DNA from: JAUWOY01 sp034431315
Lineage (GTDB): Bacteria; Chloroflexota; Anaerolineae; VGOG01
Reading direction: 5' to 3'
Assembly (NCBI GenBank): GCA_034431315.1
Contig: DAOUDK010000103.1
Span: 1 to 64,000 of the forward strand
Length of the DNA: 64,000 nucleotides
In this document: in pieces, positions 1-6,410 of the stretch
Layout of the letters: each line of letters begins with the position of its first letter
Numbering within the stretch: position 1 is the stretch's first letter
Notes under the pieces: generated by a model
What the model was told of the DNA's origin: nothing
The model's database searches: none
The model's input: the letters and a program-made list of their open reading frames with translations, nothing else
Program-made: the position numbers and the translations under genes

Positions 1-296
1 ACGCCCCACGAACCACGACGTGAGGCCACGGCTGCATGTTCGGGACGCATATTGACCGCCATACGACCCCGACGACTATAGTCGTGCCATTCGCTCAGTT
101 TCTCGACAATCTGGTACGTCTCTCCGTGCCAGACAAATCGGTCAGGACAGCCTGGCTTCTTTTCCAGTGTTGGCGGCTTGTCAAAATGGACCTGTATAGG
201 TTCGCCGATGAATCGCAGTGGTTTGATCTCCAAGTCATCAGTCCCTTTCGCGACTCGCTTGCCTTCCCTCTGGCTATCTTTTTGGTTCGTAGTCAC
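1..296 (-). CDS. DUF6504 family protein, cut by left window edge
   Basis: Read on the minus strand from a GTG at 296, an open frame runs off the left end. The readable peptide contains the pattern PLRFIGEPIQVHF, then PGCPDRFVWHGETY, then SEWHDYSRRGRMAVNMRP, which is how I remember the DUF6504 family (small proteins of unknown function, often near DNA polymerase IV or error-prone polymerase genes). The start is uncertain: the GTG lies inside the 3' end of the truncated GT39 frame, and no strong ribosome binding site is visible. Function unknown. The rest of the protein lies outside the window. Confidence 0.6.
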   Translation of the reverse strand, partial: MTTNQKDSQREGKRVAKGTDDLEIKPLRFIGEPIQVHFDKPPTLEKKPGCPDRFVWHGETYQIVEKLSEWHDYSRRGRMAVNMRPEHAAVASRRGSWG

Positions 297-310
297 GCAC
301 GAAGCCCTTT

Positions 311-360
311 ACTTCGACAAGCCCTTGGTCCTCAGGCCCAAGGACTGAGGGCTCAGGACA
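311..360. repeat. TTCGACAAG / CTCAGGACA palindromic element, copy 1
   Basis: A short inverted-repeat element whose ends match copies at 9647, 41874, 48373 and 52847. It marks the breakpoint of the truncated glycosyltransferase and carries an inner CCTTGG/CCAAGG-type palindrome. The motif is familiar as a dispersed small repeat in many uncultivated-bacterium assemblies. The mechanism is unknown. Confidence 0.75.
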
Positions 361-469
361 CAGCAGCGCAATCACGAAAGCGTTCTGGGCCACGACCACG
401 AACAGGGCGTAGTAGTGGGTGAAAATGGCCGCCGCCGTTGCCAGGAAGTAGGCGAGCCACAAGATGTCA

Positions 470-567
470 AGACTTCGGAGGTTTCCGTTAGCCTCTCTAC
501 TGGCAAAGTCGCTTTGATTACCTGGTTGTCCTGCTGGCAAAACTGCGTCTGAAAACCTCCGAAGTCT
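470..567. repeat. 98-bp element with perfect 15-bp terminal inverted repeats
   Basis: The left arm AGACTTCGGAGGTTT (470-484) is the exact reverse complement of the right arm (553-567). The 68-bp core has no coding signal. The element lies inside the GT39 frame and adds about 33 residues of atypical sequence. No clear target-site duplication is visible. Its size and arm length resemble the element at 59289-59384, though the sequences differ. Confidence 0.75.
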
Positions 568-1033
568 GAACTGCCCTCTCTCGTTGGACACGATCCTGGC
601 CAGGAGAAACATCGAGAGGGTAGTGAAGAAGGTCGCCAGGGCGTACATGCGCGCTTCTTGGGAATAGTAAACCAGAAAGGGGGAGATGGCGCAAAGCAGC
701 GCTGCCAGGAAGCCCACCAGCTCGCCGAAGGCCAGCCGCGCCAGACGATAGACCAGAGACACAGTGAGCACCCCCAAAACGAGGGACAGAAAGCGCAGGG
801 CGAAGACGCTGGAGCCGGTCAGCTTGACCCAGAAGTAGAGGAGAAGGTGATAGAGCGGGGGATTGGTTTCCGTGCGAGGGGAAACGGCGGAAAGCAGGGG
901 CAGGCTGGCCACGTACGCGCTGTGGGCCTCGTCGCCCCAGATCTCCTGGTGATCCAGGCGATAGAGTCTGAGGGAGAAGGCTGTTAGCAAGAGGAGGATC
1001 AGGATGGTGTTCCTGAGCTTGATGGAAACGTAG

Positions 1034-1327
1034 CTAGATCTTGTCAAAGAACATCAACACGCCCATCAACACGAACAAGCCCGCCGCGCCCTTGCGCAGG
1101 ATGTCGGGCGAAACGAAGCGGGTAATGACTTGTCCGGCTAGCGTACCAATCAGAGTGACCGTGATCAAGGCCAGCGCAGCGCCCAGAAAGACCGTCCAGG
1201 GGCGGTCAGTGTTGGCCGAGCTCAAAATCACCGCCAATTGGGTCTTGTCCCCCAGCTCCGCCACGAACAACAGAACGAAAGTGCTCCACAGCAGTCTCCA
1301 GTCTGCCACGATGTCGAATCCTTTCAT
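1034..1327 (-). CDS. GDT1/TMEM165 (UPF0016) family transporter, single domain
   Basis: A 97-residue membrane protein with the family signature ELGDKTQ in its first helix (around residues 20-30), followed by two more hydrophobic segments. Family members move Mn2+ or Ca2+ across membranes. Bacterial forms can be single three-helix units that dimerise, or two fused units. This is the single-unit type. ATG at 1327 has no good ribosome binding site, while GTG at 1309 is preceded by AAAGGA at suitable spacing and could be the true start. It overlaps the degraded GT39 gene downstream and follows the acyltransferase on the same strand by about 12 bp. Confidence 0.8.
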   Translation of the reverse strand: MKGFDIVADWRLLWSTFVLLFVAELGDKTQLAVILSSANTDRPWTVFLGAALALITVTLIGTLAGQVITRFVSPDILRKGAAGLFVLMGVLMFFDKI

Positions 1328-1339
1328 AATTTCTAATTT

Positions 1340-2239
1340 CTAATTCCCCATTCCCTGCTCCGGCCAGACGGGGTGGAACATCATCCACTGTTCCGGGCGA
1401 GCGCGCACGTGCTGTTCCAGAATGTCCGCCAGCCGGCGGACGTTGGTCATTATGTCACGCCGTCGGTCGCCGGTGCGGATCATTTCGAGAGGCTCTGTGA
1501 CCTCAAGAGCGTATCCTGTGTCGGGCTCGTAATAACAACTGGCCATGATGACCAACGCGCCAGTCATCAGCGCCAGCCGCACTGGGCCGACGGGCAGGTA
1601 GGCCGGTCGCCCAAAGAACTCGACCAACTCTCGATCCTCTGGGATGGGGCGGTCCATACCGGTCAACACAATGCCGCCGCTCTTCAGACGTCGGATGGCC
1701 GCCCGCAGCGATTGGGGCGTGATCGGCGTGACCTCAAACCCGGCCGTGGCCCGCAGGTAGTTCAAAAGGTGAAACCCTGCCTGCGGGTCCGCCAGGGAGA
1801 GCATCTGGATGGGCAGGTCTCGTGCGCCTAAGGACAGGGCAAGGAGATCAAAGTTGCTCATGTGGGAGGCGAGCATCAGCACGCCCCGACCCCGCGCCGT
1901 CTCGGCCCGGACGAAAGCCAGTACCTCATCAGGAATCGGCACCGCCTCGGCGAGCACCTCTTTTGGCTGGCCGATGGCGTGAAAGAAGTCGTAGTAGGTC
2001 TGCCCGGCGTGGAAGAATACCTGGCGCGTCATCCGGTGCAGCGTCACGTCGTCGGCTTCCGGGCCGAGGATCTGGCGCAAGTTGGCGCGCACCGTCCAGT
2101 AAACCTCCGGCTTTCGGCGAGCGATGATGTTAGCGGCGGCCCGCGCCAACCCGTACCCCACCCGACGCGGCATGTGCCGGCCGATAACGATGCCCAGTCG
2201 CGTCATAGGCTTACTGCTGATAAAATCTTGAAGACGCAT
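1340..2239 (-). CDS. LPLAT acyltransferase (LpxL/HtrB or PatA-like)
   Basis: About 299 residues of the lysophospholipid acyltransferase superfamily. The catalytic HxxxxD motif is visible as HMSNFD (around residue 126), followed by the GGIVLTGMDRPIPEDRELVEFFGRPAYLPVGP block that forms the acyl-acceptor site in LpxL/HtrB-like enzymes. In Gram-negatives the family acylates lipid A; in Actinobacteria PatA acylates phosphatidylinositol mannosides. With a CDP-alcohol phosphatidyltransferase directly upstream on the same strand, acylation of a phosphoglycolipid is more likely here than lipid A, and no other lipid A gene is in the window. ATG at 2239 has GAGGATG upstream. An alternative TTG lies one codon earlier. 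Confidence 0.85.
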   Translation of the reverse strand: MRLQDFISSKPMTRLGIVIGRHMPRRVGYGLARAAANIIARRKPEVYWTVRANLRQILGPEADDVTLHRMTRQVFFHAGQTYYDFFHAIGQPKEVLAEAVPIPDEVLAFVRAETARGRGVLMLASHMSNFDLLALSLGARDLPIQMLSLADPQAGFHLLNYLRATAGFEVTPITPQSLRAAIRRLKSGGIVLTGMDRPIPEDRELVEFFGRPAYLPVGPVRLALMTGALVIMASCYYEPDTGYALEVTEPLEMIRTGDRRRDIMTNVRRLADILEQHVRARPEQWMMFHPVWPEQGMGN

Positions 2240-2364
2240 CAAAGCTTCATCCTCTGTTCGCTGAAGGTCTCTGTTCGCTGAAGGTCTCCTGACCGAAGCA
2301 GCAAGGGGCTGCGGTCAGGAGACCTTGCCCAACCTCAAGAAGACGCATCAGAGCTTCGTCCTTC
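2231..2364. repeat. Palindrome flanked by imperfect direct repeats and a 17-bp tandem repeat
   Basis: The arms at 2281-2295 and 2312-2326 (AAGGTCTCCTGACCG and its exact complement) form a long hairpin. A related imperfect copy lies at 39387-39438. Just left of it TCTGTTCGCTGAAGGTC is repeated in tandem. An imperfect duplication AAGACGCATCARAGCTTC occurs at 2231 and 2340 on the two sides. The right part may also act as a terminator or processing site between the two lipid genes, but no T-run follows it. Confidence 0.75.
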
Positions 2365-2366
2365 GC

Positions 2367-3014
2367 TCATTCGTGGGAGACAGGCGGCGCGGTTACCTGG
2401 AACTCGGCCGACTGGAACAATCCCCGCACCTCGATGAGCACCGGCAGCCCCCGCACGATGCAGAGCGCCAGGGATATCCAAGTAGCTACCGAAGCAACGA
2501 TCCATACACCGTGCCAGGCTGCGTACCCCCCCGTCTGTAGCCCCAGGGCCAGGGCCAGCAGTGTGAAAGCGACCGCTTTGACCACGGCGTAGCTGCTGCG
2601 CATGGTACCCGACTTCACCAGCCACCGCCCCCACGAAGTACGCATCATACTGTGCGCCGACTGTCCATGCTGCAACGCCACGTTGCGAATGGAATCGGTC
2701 AGCGCTCCTCGAATGACGACCGTAAGAGGCACGACCACCGAAATCAGCCTGAGATGAGCGTAGGTCACCCACAGGACGATCTCCACAGCCCGATCGGCAG
2801 CGATGTCCAGCGCGCTGCCGATGAGGGTCTGCTCGCCACGCCGCCGAGCGACGATGCCATCCAGCGAGTCCATCAAAATCAGTCCCACGATGAGAGGCGC
2901 GTCAATCAATTGGCCCACCGTTCCGCCAAAGTAGAGCAACAGCACCACCACAACCAGCAGCGGAAACCGCAGTACCGTGATCAAGTTCGCTACGTTCGTT
3001 CTACCACTTCTCAT
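2367..3014 (-). CDS. CDP-alcohol phosphatidyltransferase
   Basis: A 215-residue integral membrane enzyme. The family signature D-x2-D-G-x2-A-R-x8-G-x3-D-x3-D is complete at about residues 49-74 (DSLDGIVAR, then GSALDIAAD). These enzymes exchange CMP of a CDP-lipid for an alcohol such as glycerol 3-phosphate, inositol 1-phosphate or serine. The substrate cannot be read from the motif. The start ATG at 3014 opens a minus-strand pair with the LPLAT gene and is divergent from the gene at 3183. With the acyltransferase and the lipid genes at 4117-6354 it suggests phosphatidylglycerol or phosphoinositide-type lipid synthesis. Confidence 0.85.
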   Translation of the reverse strand: MRSGRTNVANLITVLRFPLLVVVVLLLYFGGTVGQLIDAPLIVGLILMDSLDGIVARRRGEQTLIGSALDIAADRAVEIVLWVTYAHLRLISVVVPLTVVIRGALTDSIRNVALQHGQSAHSMMRTSWGRWLVKSGTMRSSYAVVKAVAFTLLALALGLQTGGYAAWHGVWIVASVATWISLALCIVRGLPVLIEVRGLFQSAEFQVTAPPVSHE

Positions 3015-3075
3015 TCATACCCCCTTCATCAGTTTCTTCTAATTGTACTACAAGCTGACCAATGTGGCAAGCCTC

Positions 3076-3103
3076 TTGCTTTTCTCCCGGAAACTGATAT
3101 AAT
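3076..3103 (+). promoter_or_regulatory. Sigma70-type promoter for the gene at 3183
   Basis: TTGCTT (3076-3081), 16-bp spacer, TATAAT (3098-3103), in the divergent intergenic region and about 80 bp before the ATG. Confidence 0.6.
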
Positions 3104-3182
3104 TCCACCATCCACCGTGTCCTTTTGAGAGGCGTGGGGTTATACTGTATGGGAATAGAGACTCGGAAAGGATGACCAAATC

Positions 3183-4082
3183 ATGAAAAGAGTGGTCAGT
3201 GTCAGCCTGGGGAGCTCCAGCCGCGATCACAAGGCCCAGATCACGCTCCTGGGGCAGGACATCAGCCTGGAGCGCATCGGCACCGACGGCGACGAGGAGA
3301 AGGCCCGCCAGCTCTACAACGAGCTGGACGGCAAAGTTGACGCCTTTGGGGTGGGAGGCATTGACCTGACCCTGCGCGTGCGCGACAAGCACTACCCGCT
3401 GTACCAGGCCCTCAAGCTGGTGAAAGATGTGAAGCACACCCCAGTGGTGGACGGCGGCGGGCTAAAGCACACCCTGGAGCGGCGGGTGATGCAGTTCGTG
3501 GAGCAGGAGATTGGCGACGAGATATCGCCCCAGCGGGGGATGCTCACCTCGTCGGTGGATCGCTTCGGGATGGCGCTGTCCTTCGCCGAGGCAGGCTATG
3601 AGATGATCTACGCCGATCTCATGTTCGCCCTGGGCCTGGGCATCCCATTGCGCACTATCCGCAGCGTGGAGATTCTGGCCGCTGTTCTGTTGCCCATCCT
3701 GGGCCGTCTGCCCATCAGCTTCATTTACCCAACGGGGGAGAAGCAGACCGTCAACGAGCCCAGGTGGGAGAAGTATTACCAGTGGGCATCGGTCGTGGCT
3801 GGCGATTTCCTGTACGTCAAGCGCCACCTGCCTCTGCGTGTGGACGATAAGGTCGTAGTGACCAACACCACCACTCAGGAGGACGTGAGGATGCTGACGG
3901 CGCGGGGGGTGAAATACCTGGTCACCACCACCCCCCGATTGGAAGGGCGCTCCTTCGGCACAAATGTCATGGAGGGGGCCCTGGTAGCCGCAGCCGGCCA
4001 GGGGCGGAAGCTGACCACGAGCGAACTGGAGGAGCTGATCGAGGAACTGGGTCTCAGACCGACCATCGAGAAGCTGAATTAG
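3183..4082 (+). CDS. Quinate 5-dehydrogenase-like protein (annotated family name)
   Basis: 299 residues beginning MKRVVSVSLGSSSRDHKA. I recognise this as the conserved family called quinate 5-dehydrogenase in genome annotations of Thermoanaerobacterales and Chloroflexota. That enzymatic name is, to my knowledge, not backed by biochemistry in these lineages. Visible features are KVDAFGVGGIDLTL (around residue 56), a central Rossmann-like stretch, and a C-terminal conserved TNTTTQEDVRMLTARGVKYLVTTTP. There is no shikimate-dehydrogenase domain arrangement and no shikimate gene nearby. The ATG has AAGGATGA upstream. A single gene between the divergent promoter and the lipid operon; function unproven. 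Confidence 0.6.
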   Translation: MKRVVSVSLGSSSRDHKAQITLLGQDISLERIGTDGDEEKARQLYNELDGKVDAFGVGGIDLTLRVRDKHYPLYQALKLVKDVKHTPVVDGGGLKHTLERRVMQFVEQEIGDEISPQRGMLTSSVDRFGMALSFAEAGYEMIYADLMFALGLGIPLRTIRSVEILAAVLLPILGRLPISFIYPTGEKQTVNEPRWEKYYQWASVVAGDFLYVKRHLPLRVDDKVVVTNTTTQEDVRMLTARGVKYLVTTTPRLEGRSFGTNVMEGALVAAAGQGRKLTTSELEELIEELGLRPTIEKLN

Positions 4083-4116
4083 TGCTCAAGAGGCACAGAA
4101 ACTCTGGAGGAGACAA

Positions 4117-5055
4117 GTGAGCCAAGCTAAGATCATCGTCAATCCATACGCGGGTCGCTGGAAGGCGCAGCGAGCCATCCCGGCTATCGAGCGAGCGTGC
4201 GAGAAAATCGGCCTGGACTACGAATTGGTCGTCACCGAGGGGCCAAACCACGGCACTGAGCTGGCGCGGGAAGCGGCGCTGGCGGGCTTCTCCCCCATCG
4301 TCTCCGCCGGCGGCGACGGCAGCGTCAGCGAGGTGCTCAACGGCCTGATGCAGGCCGCCGGCAAGGACGTGGCTGGCCCGCTGGGCGTCATCCCGCTGGG
4401 CTCGGCCGACGATTTCGCCGACATGCTCGGCCTGGAGAAGGAGGTCGAAGCAGCCTGCCGGCGCATCCTGGCGGGACACACCCGCACCATTGACGTGGGG
4501 TGCGTCAACGGCCGCTATTTCGACAACAACTCGGCGGTCGGGCTGGAGCCGATGGTGACCATCACTCAGGCGGCGATGAAGCGGATCCAGGGCACGCTGC
4601 GCTACATTCTGGCCGCGCTCAAGACCATCCTCAGTCACCAGCCCTGGCAGATGCGGCTGGCCTGGGACGATGGGGAGTACGAGGGGCCAATCGCGCTGGT
4701 CTCCGTGGGCAACACCCGCCGCACGGGGGGCGCGTTCTGGATGACGCCCCGCGCCGAGATGGACGACGGCTACCTGGATTTCGTGTTCGCCGGCGGGCTG
4801 GGGCGGCTCAAGTTGCTGCGCCTGCTGCCGACCACCTTCGACGGCAGCCACGTCGAGCACCCAGCGGTAACCTACCTCCGCACCACCCGCCTGACCATCG
4901 AGTGCGATCCGCCCACCCCCATCCAGGCCGATGGCGAGCTGGTTGATTTATCTGCGACTCGCATCGAATACACCATCCTGCCCCACCGGCTGCGGGTGAT
5001 CGCGCCGCCACGGAGAACCGGGGAGTCTGGAGAAGACGATGGAAGAGAGGTTTGA
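4117..5055 (+). CDS. Diacylglycerol kinase-like lipid kinase (YegS/DagK family)
   Basis: 312 residues with the diacylglycerol kinase catalytic fold. Near the N-terminus is KIIVNPYAGRWKA, then the nucleotide-binding GGDGSVSEVLNGL (around residue 67) and LGVIPLGSADDFADMLGL (around residue 90; family consensus PLGTGNDFAR, here GSADDF). The C-terminal beta-sandwich ends in DGE-containing IQADGELVDL. The family phosphorylates diacylglycerol or sphingoid lipids. It starts at GTG 4117, chosen because GGAGGAG lies 6 bp upstream. It overlaps the next gene by 17 bp, so the three genes 4117-6354 are very probably one operon. Confidence 0.85.
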   Translation: MSQAKIIVNPYAGRWKAQRAIPAIERACEKIGLDYELVVTEGPNHGTELAREAALAGFSPIVSAGGDGSVSEVLNGLMQAAGKDVAGPLGVIPLGSADDFADMLGLEKEVEAACRRILAGHTRTIDVGCVNGRYFDNNSAVGLEPMVTITQAAMKRIQGTLRYILAALKTILSHQPWQMRLAWDDGEYEGPIALVSVGNTRRTGGAFWMTPRAEMDDGYLDFVFAGGLGRLKLLRLLPTTFDGSHVEHPAVTYLRTTRLTIECDPPTPIQADGELVDLSATRIEYTILPHRLRVIAPPRRTGESGEDDGREV

Positions 5056-5824
5056 TGCGGTTATTTTGGCCGGTGGAGTGCTCGACGAAGCTGATCCTCT
5101 ATCGGAGTACACCCAGGTATCGAAGAAACCGCTGATCAAAATCGCCGGCAAGGAGATGGTACGCTATGTGGCGGAGGCCGCCGCTGGTTCGTCGCGGGTG
5201 GGGCGCACCTTCGTCGTTGGGTTGAGCCCTGAGGACGGGGTAGAGTTCGCCGTGCCAGTGGAGTACGTGGAAGCCACAGGATGTATGTTGGACAGCATCG
5301 TGGCTGGCATGGAACGAGTAATGGAAGTTGACCCTGGTGTAGAGCGAGTTGTCATCATCTCGGCCGACATCCCCCTTCTGACGACGGAGATGGTGGATTA
5401 TTTCATTGACACCTGCCTGGAAACCGATCACGATTTGTACTACACTGTCGTGGAGAAATCAGCTATCGAGGCCCGTTTCCCAGGATCGAGGAGAAGTTTC
5501 GTGCCTTTGCGCGGCGGCTCTTTTGCCGGCGGCGACATCAATATGGTCAAAGTCTCCGTCCTCCAGGCCAACCTGCCCTTGGTTCGCCAGGCCATGGGGT
5601 TCCGCAAGAATGTCTGGCAGCAGGTCAGGCTGCTCGGCTTCGGGACGCTCATCAAATTCGCTTTCAGAAGGCTCACCATCGCCGATGTTGAACGAGTGGC
5701 CAGCCAAGCCTTGAGATGCCGGGTGAGGGCCATCATCACTCCCTATCCCGAAATGGGCATGGACATGGACAAGCCGCATCAACTGGACATAGTGCGGGCT
5801 ATCCTCGAAGGCGGACCGGCATGA
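5039..5824 (+). CDS. Nucleotidyltransferase (MobA/GlmU N-like fold)
   Basis: 261 residues starting with the NTP-transferase signature DAVILAGG (around residue 6), though the usual LAGGxGxRxxP is altered to LAGGVLDEADPLSEYTQVSKKPLI. The following lysine is conserved. The metal-binding Asp is probably in IISADIPLLT (around residue 105). The family couples an NTP to a phosphorylated acceptor (sugar-1-P, inositol-1-P, cofactor). Position between a lipid kinase and a PAP2 phosphatase suggests activation of a lipid head group precursor, but the substrate is not evident. It shares ATGA with the next gene. Confidence 0.75.
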   Translation: MEERFDAVILAGGVLDEADPLSEYTQVSKKPLIKIAGKEMVRYVAEAAAGSSRVGRTFVVGLSPEDGVEFAVPVEYVEATGCMLDSIVAGMERVMEVDPGVERVVIISADIPLLTTEMVDYFIDTCLETDHDLYYTVVEKSAIEARFPGSRRSFVPLRGGSFAGGDINMVKVSVLQANLPLVRQAMGFRKNVWQQVRLLGFGTLIKFAFRRLTIADVERVASQALRCRVRAIITPYPEMGMDMDKPHQLDIVRAILEGGPA

Positions 5825-6354
5825 GTTTCGCTGGCGGGTTGGGTGAGCTTCTGAACCGGCTGGTCGCTTTGGACCGTGGACTGAGCGCCCGCCTCACCCT
5901 GGGCGAAGAGGCGGGATGGCGGCGAAGGATCGCGGTGGTGGGAGCCCACCTGGGGGATGGGCTTCTATGGTTTGTCATCGCCGTCGTAGCCTTGGGGCTG
6001 GGCAGCGAAGAGACCAGGCACTTCGTCCTGCGAGCCGCGGTCCCTGTTATCGTGGCCGGGGGATTGACCGCTGCACTCAAGTTCCTGATGAGGCGCGGCC
6101 GGCCCCAAGAGATGGCTGGCTTCTACTCGACCAGGTACGACCACTATTCCTTCCCCTCAGGACACGCGACGCGGGCAGCCTGCCTGGCCCTGGTTTTCAG
6201 CCACCAGTTTCCCGGCTGGGCCGTCGCCTTCTATGCCTCAGCCCTCTTCGTCGCCCTCTGCCGCGTAGCCCTGGGCATCCACTACGTCTCCGATGTCCTG
6301 GCAGGGCTGGCCGTAGGCTTTTTCACCTCGTGGGTCATTGTTTCCATGCAGTAA
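5821..6354 (+). CDS. PAP2 family membrane phosphatase
   Basis: 177 residues from the ATG at 5821, which overlaps the previous stop (ATGA). The three phosphatase motifs are visible in order: KFLMRRGRP (KX6RP), FPSGHATRA (PSGH), and CRVALGIHYVSD (R-x5-H-x3-D). Hydrophobic segments alternate with them, as in undecaprenyl-diphosphate or phosphatidate phosphatases. It ends the lipid operon. I infer it dephosphorylates a prenyl- or phosphatidyl-phosphate product. Confidence 0.85.
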   Translation: MSFAGGLGELLNRLVALDRGLSARLTLGEEAGWRRRIAVVGAHLGDGLLWFVIAVVALGLGSEETRHFVLRAAVPVIVAGGLTAALKFLMRRGRPQEMAGFYSTRYDHYSFPSGHATRAACLALVFSHQFPGWAVAFYASALFVALCRVALGIHYVSDVLAGLAVGFFTSWVIVSMQ

Positions 6355-6383
6355 AACGTAAGGGTTACGCGACGTAAGATCAT

Positions 6384-6410
6384 CACGTTTCACGCCTCAC
6401 TTTTCACGCA
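6384..6410. repeat. CGTTTCACGCCTCAC-type short repeat
   Basis: Tandem-like copies of TTTCACGC units. The same unit recurs at 60571-60654. It covers the last codons and the stop of the molybdenum hydroxylase gene, so that protein's last residues come from the repeat. Confidence 0.6.

Larger units (their letters stand above)
274..1047 (-). pseudogene. GT39-type membrane glycosyltransferase, C-terminally truncated
   Basis: The first ~200 residues are a typical GT-C fold start: a first membrane helix, LRLYRLDHQEIWGDEAHSAY (acidic motif in the first luminal loop, as in GT39/ArnT-like enzymes that use polyprenyl-phosphate sugars), then further membrane helices (LGVLTVSLVYRLA, FLAALLCAISPFLVYYSQEAR). 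The family normally has 450-700 residues and this frame stops at 257. Two foreign pieces explain the damage. A 98-bp element with 15-bp perfect inverted ends (470-567) lies inside the frame, and the CTTCGACAAG...CTCAGGACA palindrome (311-360) sits exactly where homology ends. I infer a decayed gene. The start ATG at 1047 overlaps the end of the upstream transporter gene by 14 bp. Confidence 0.7.
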
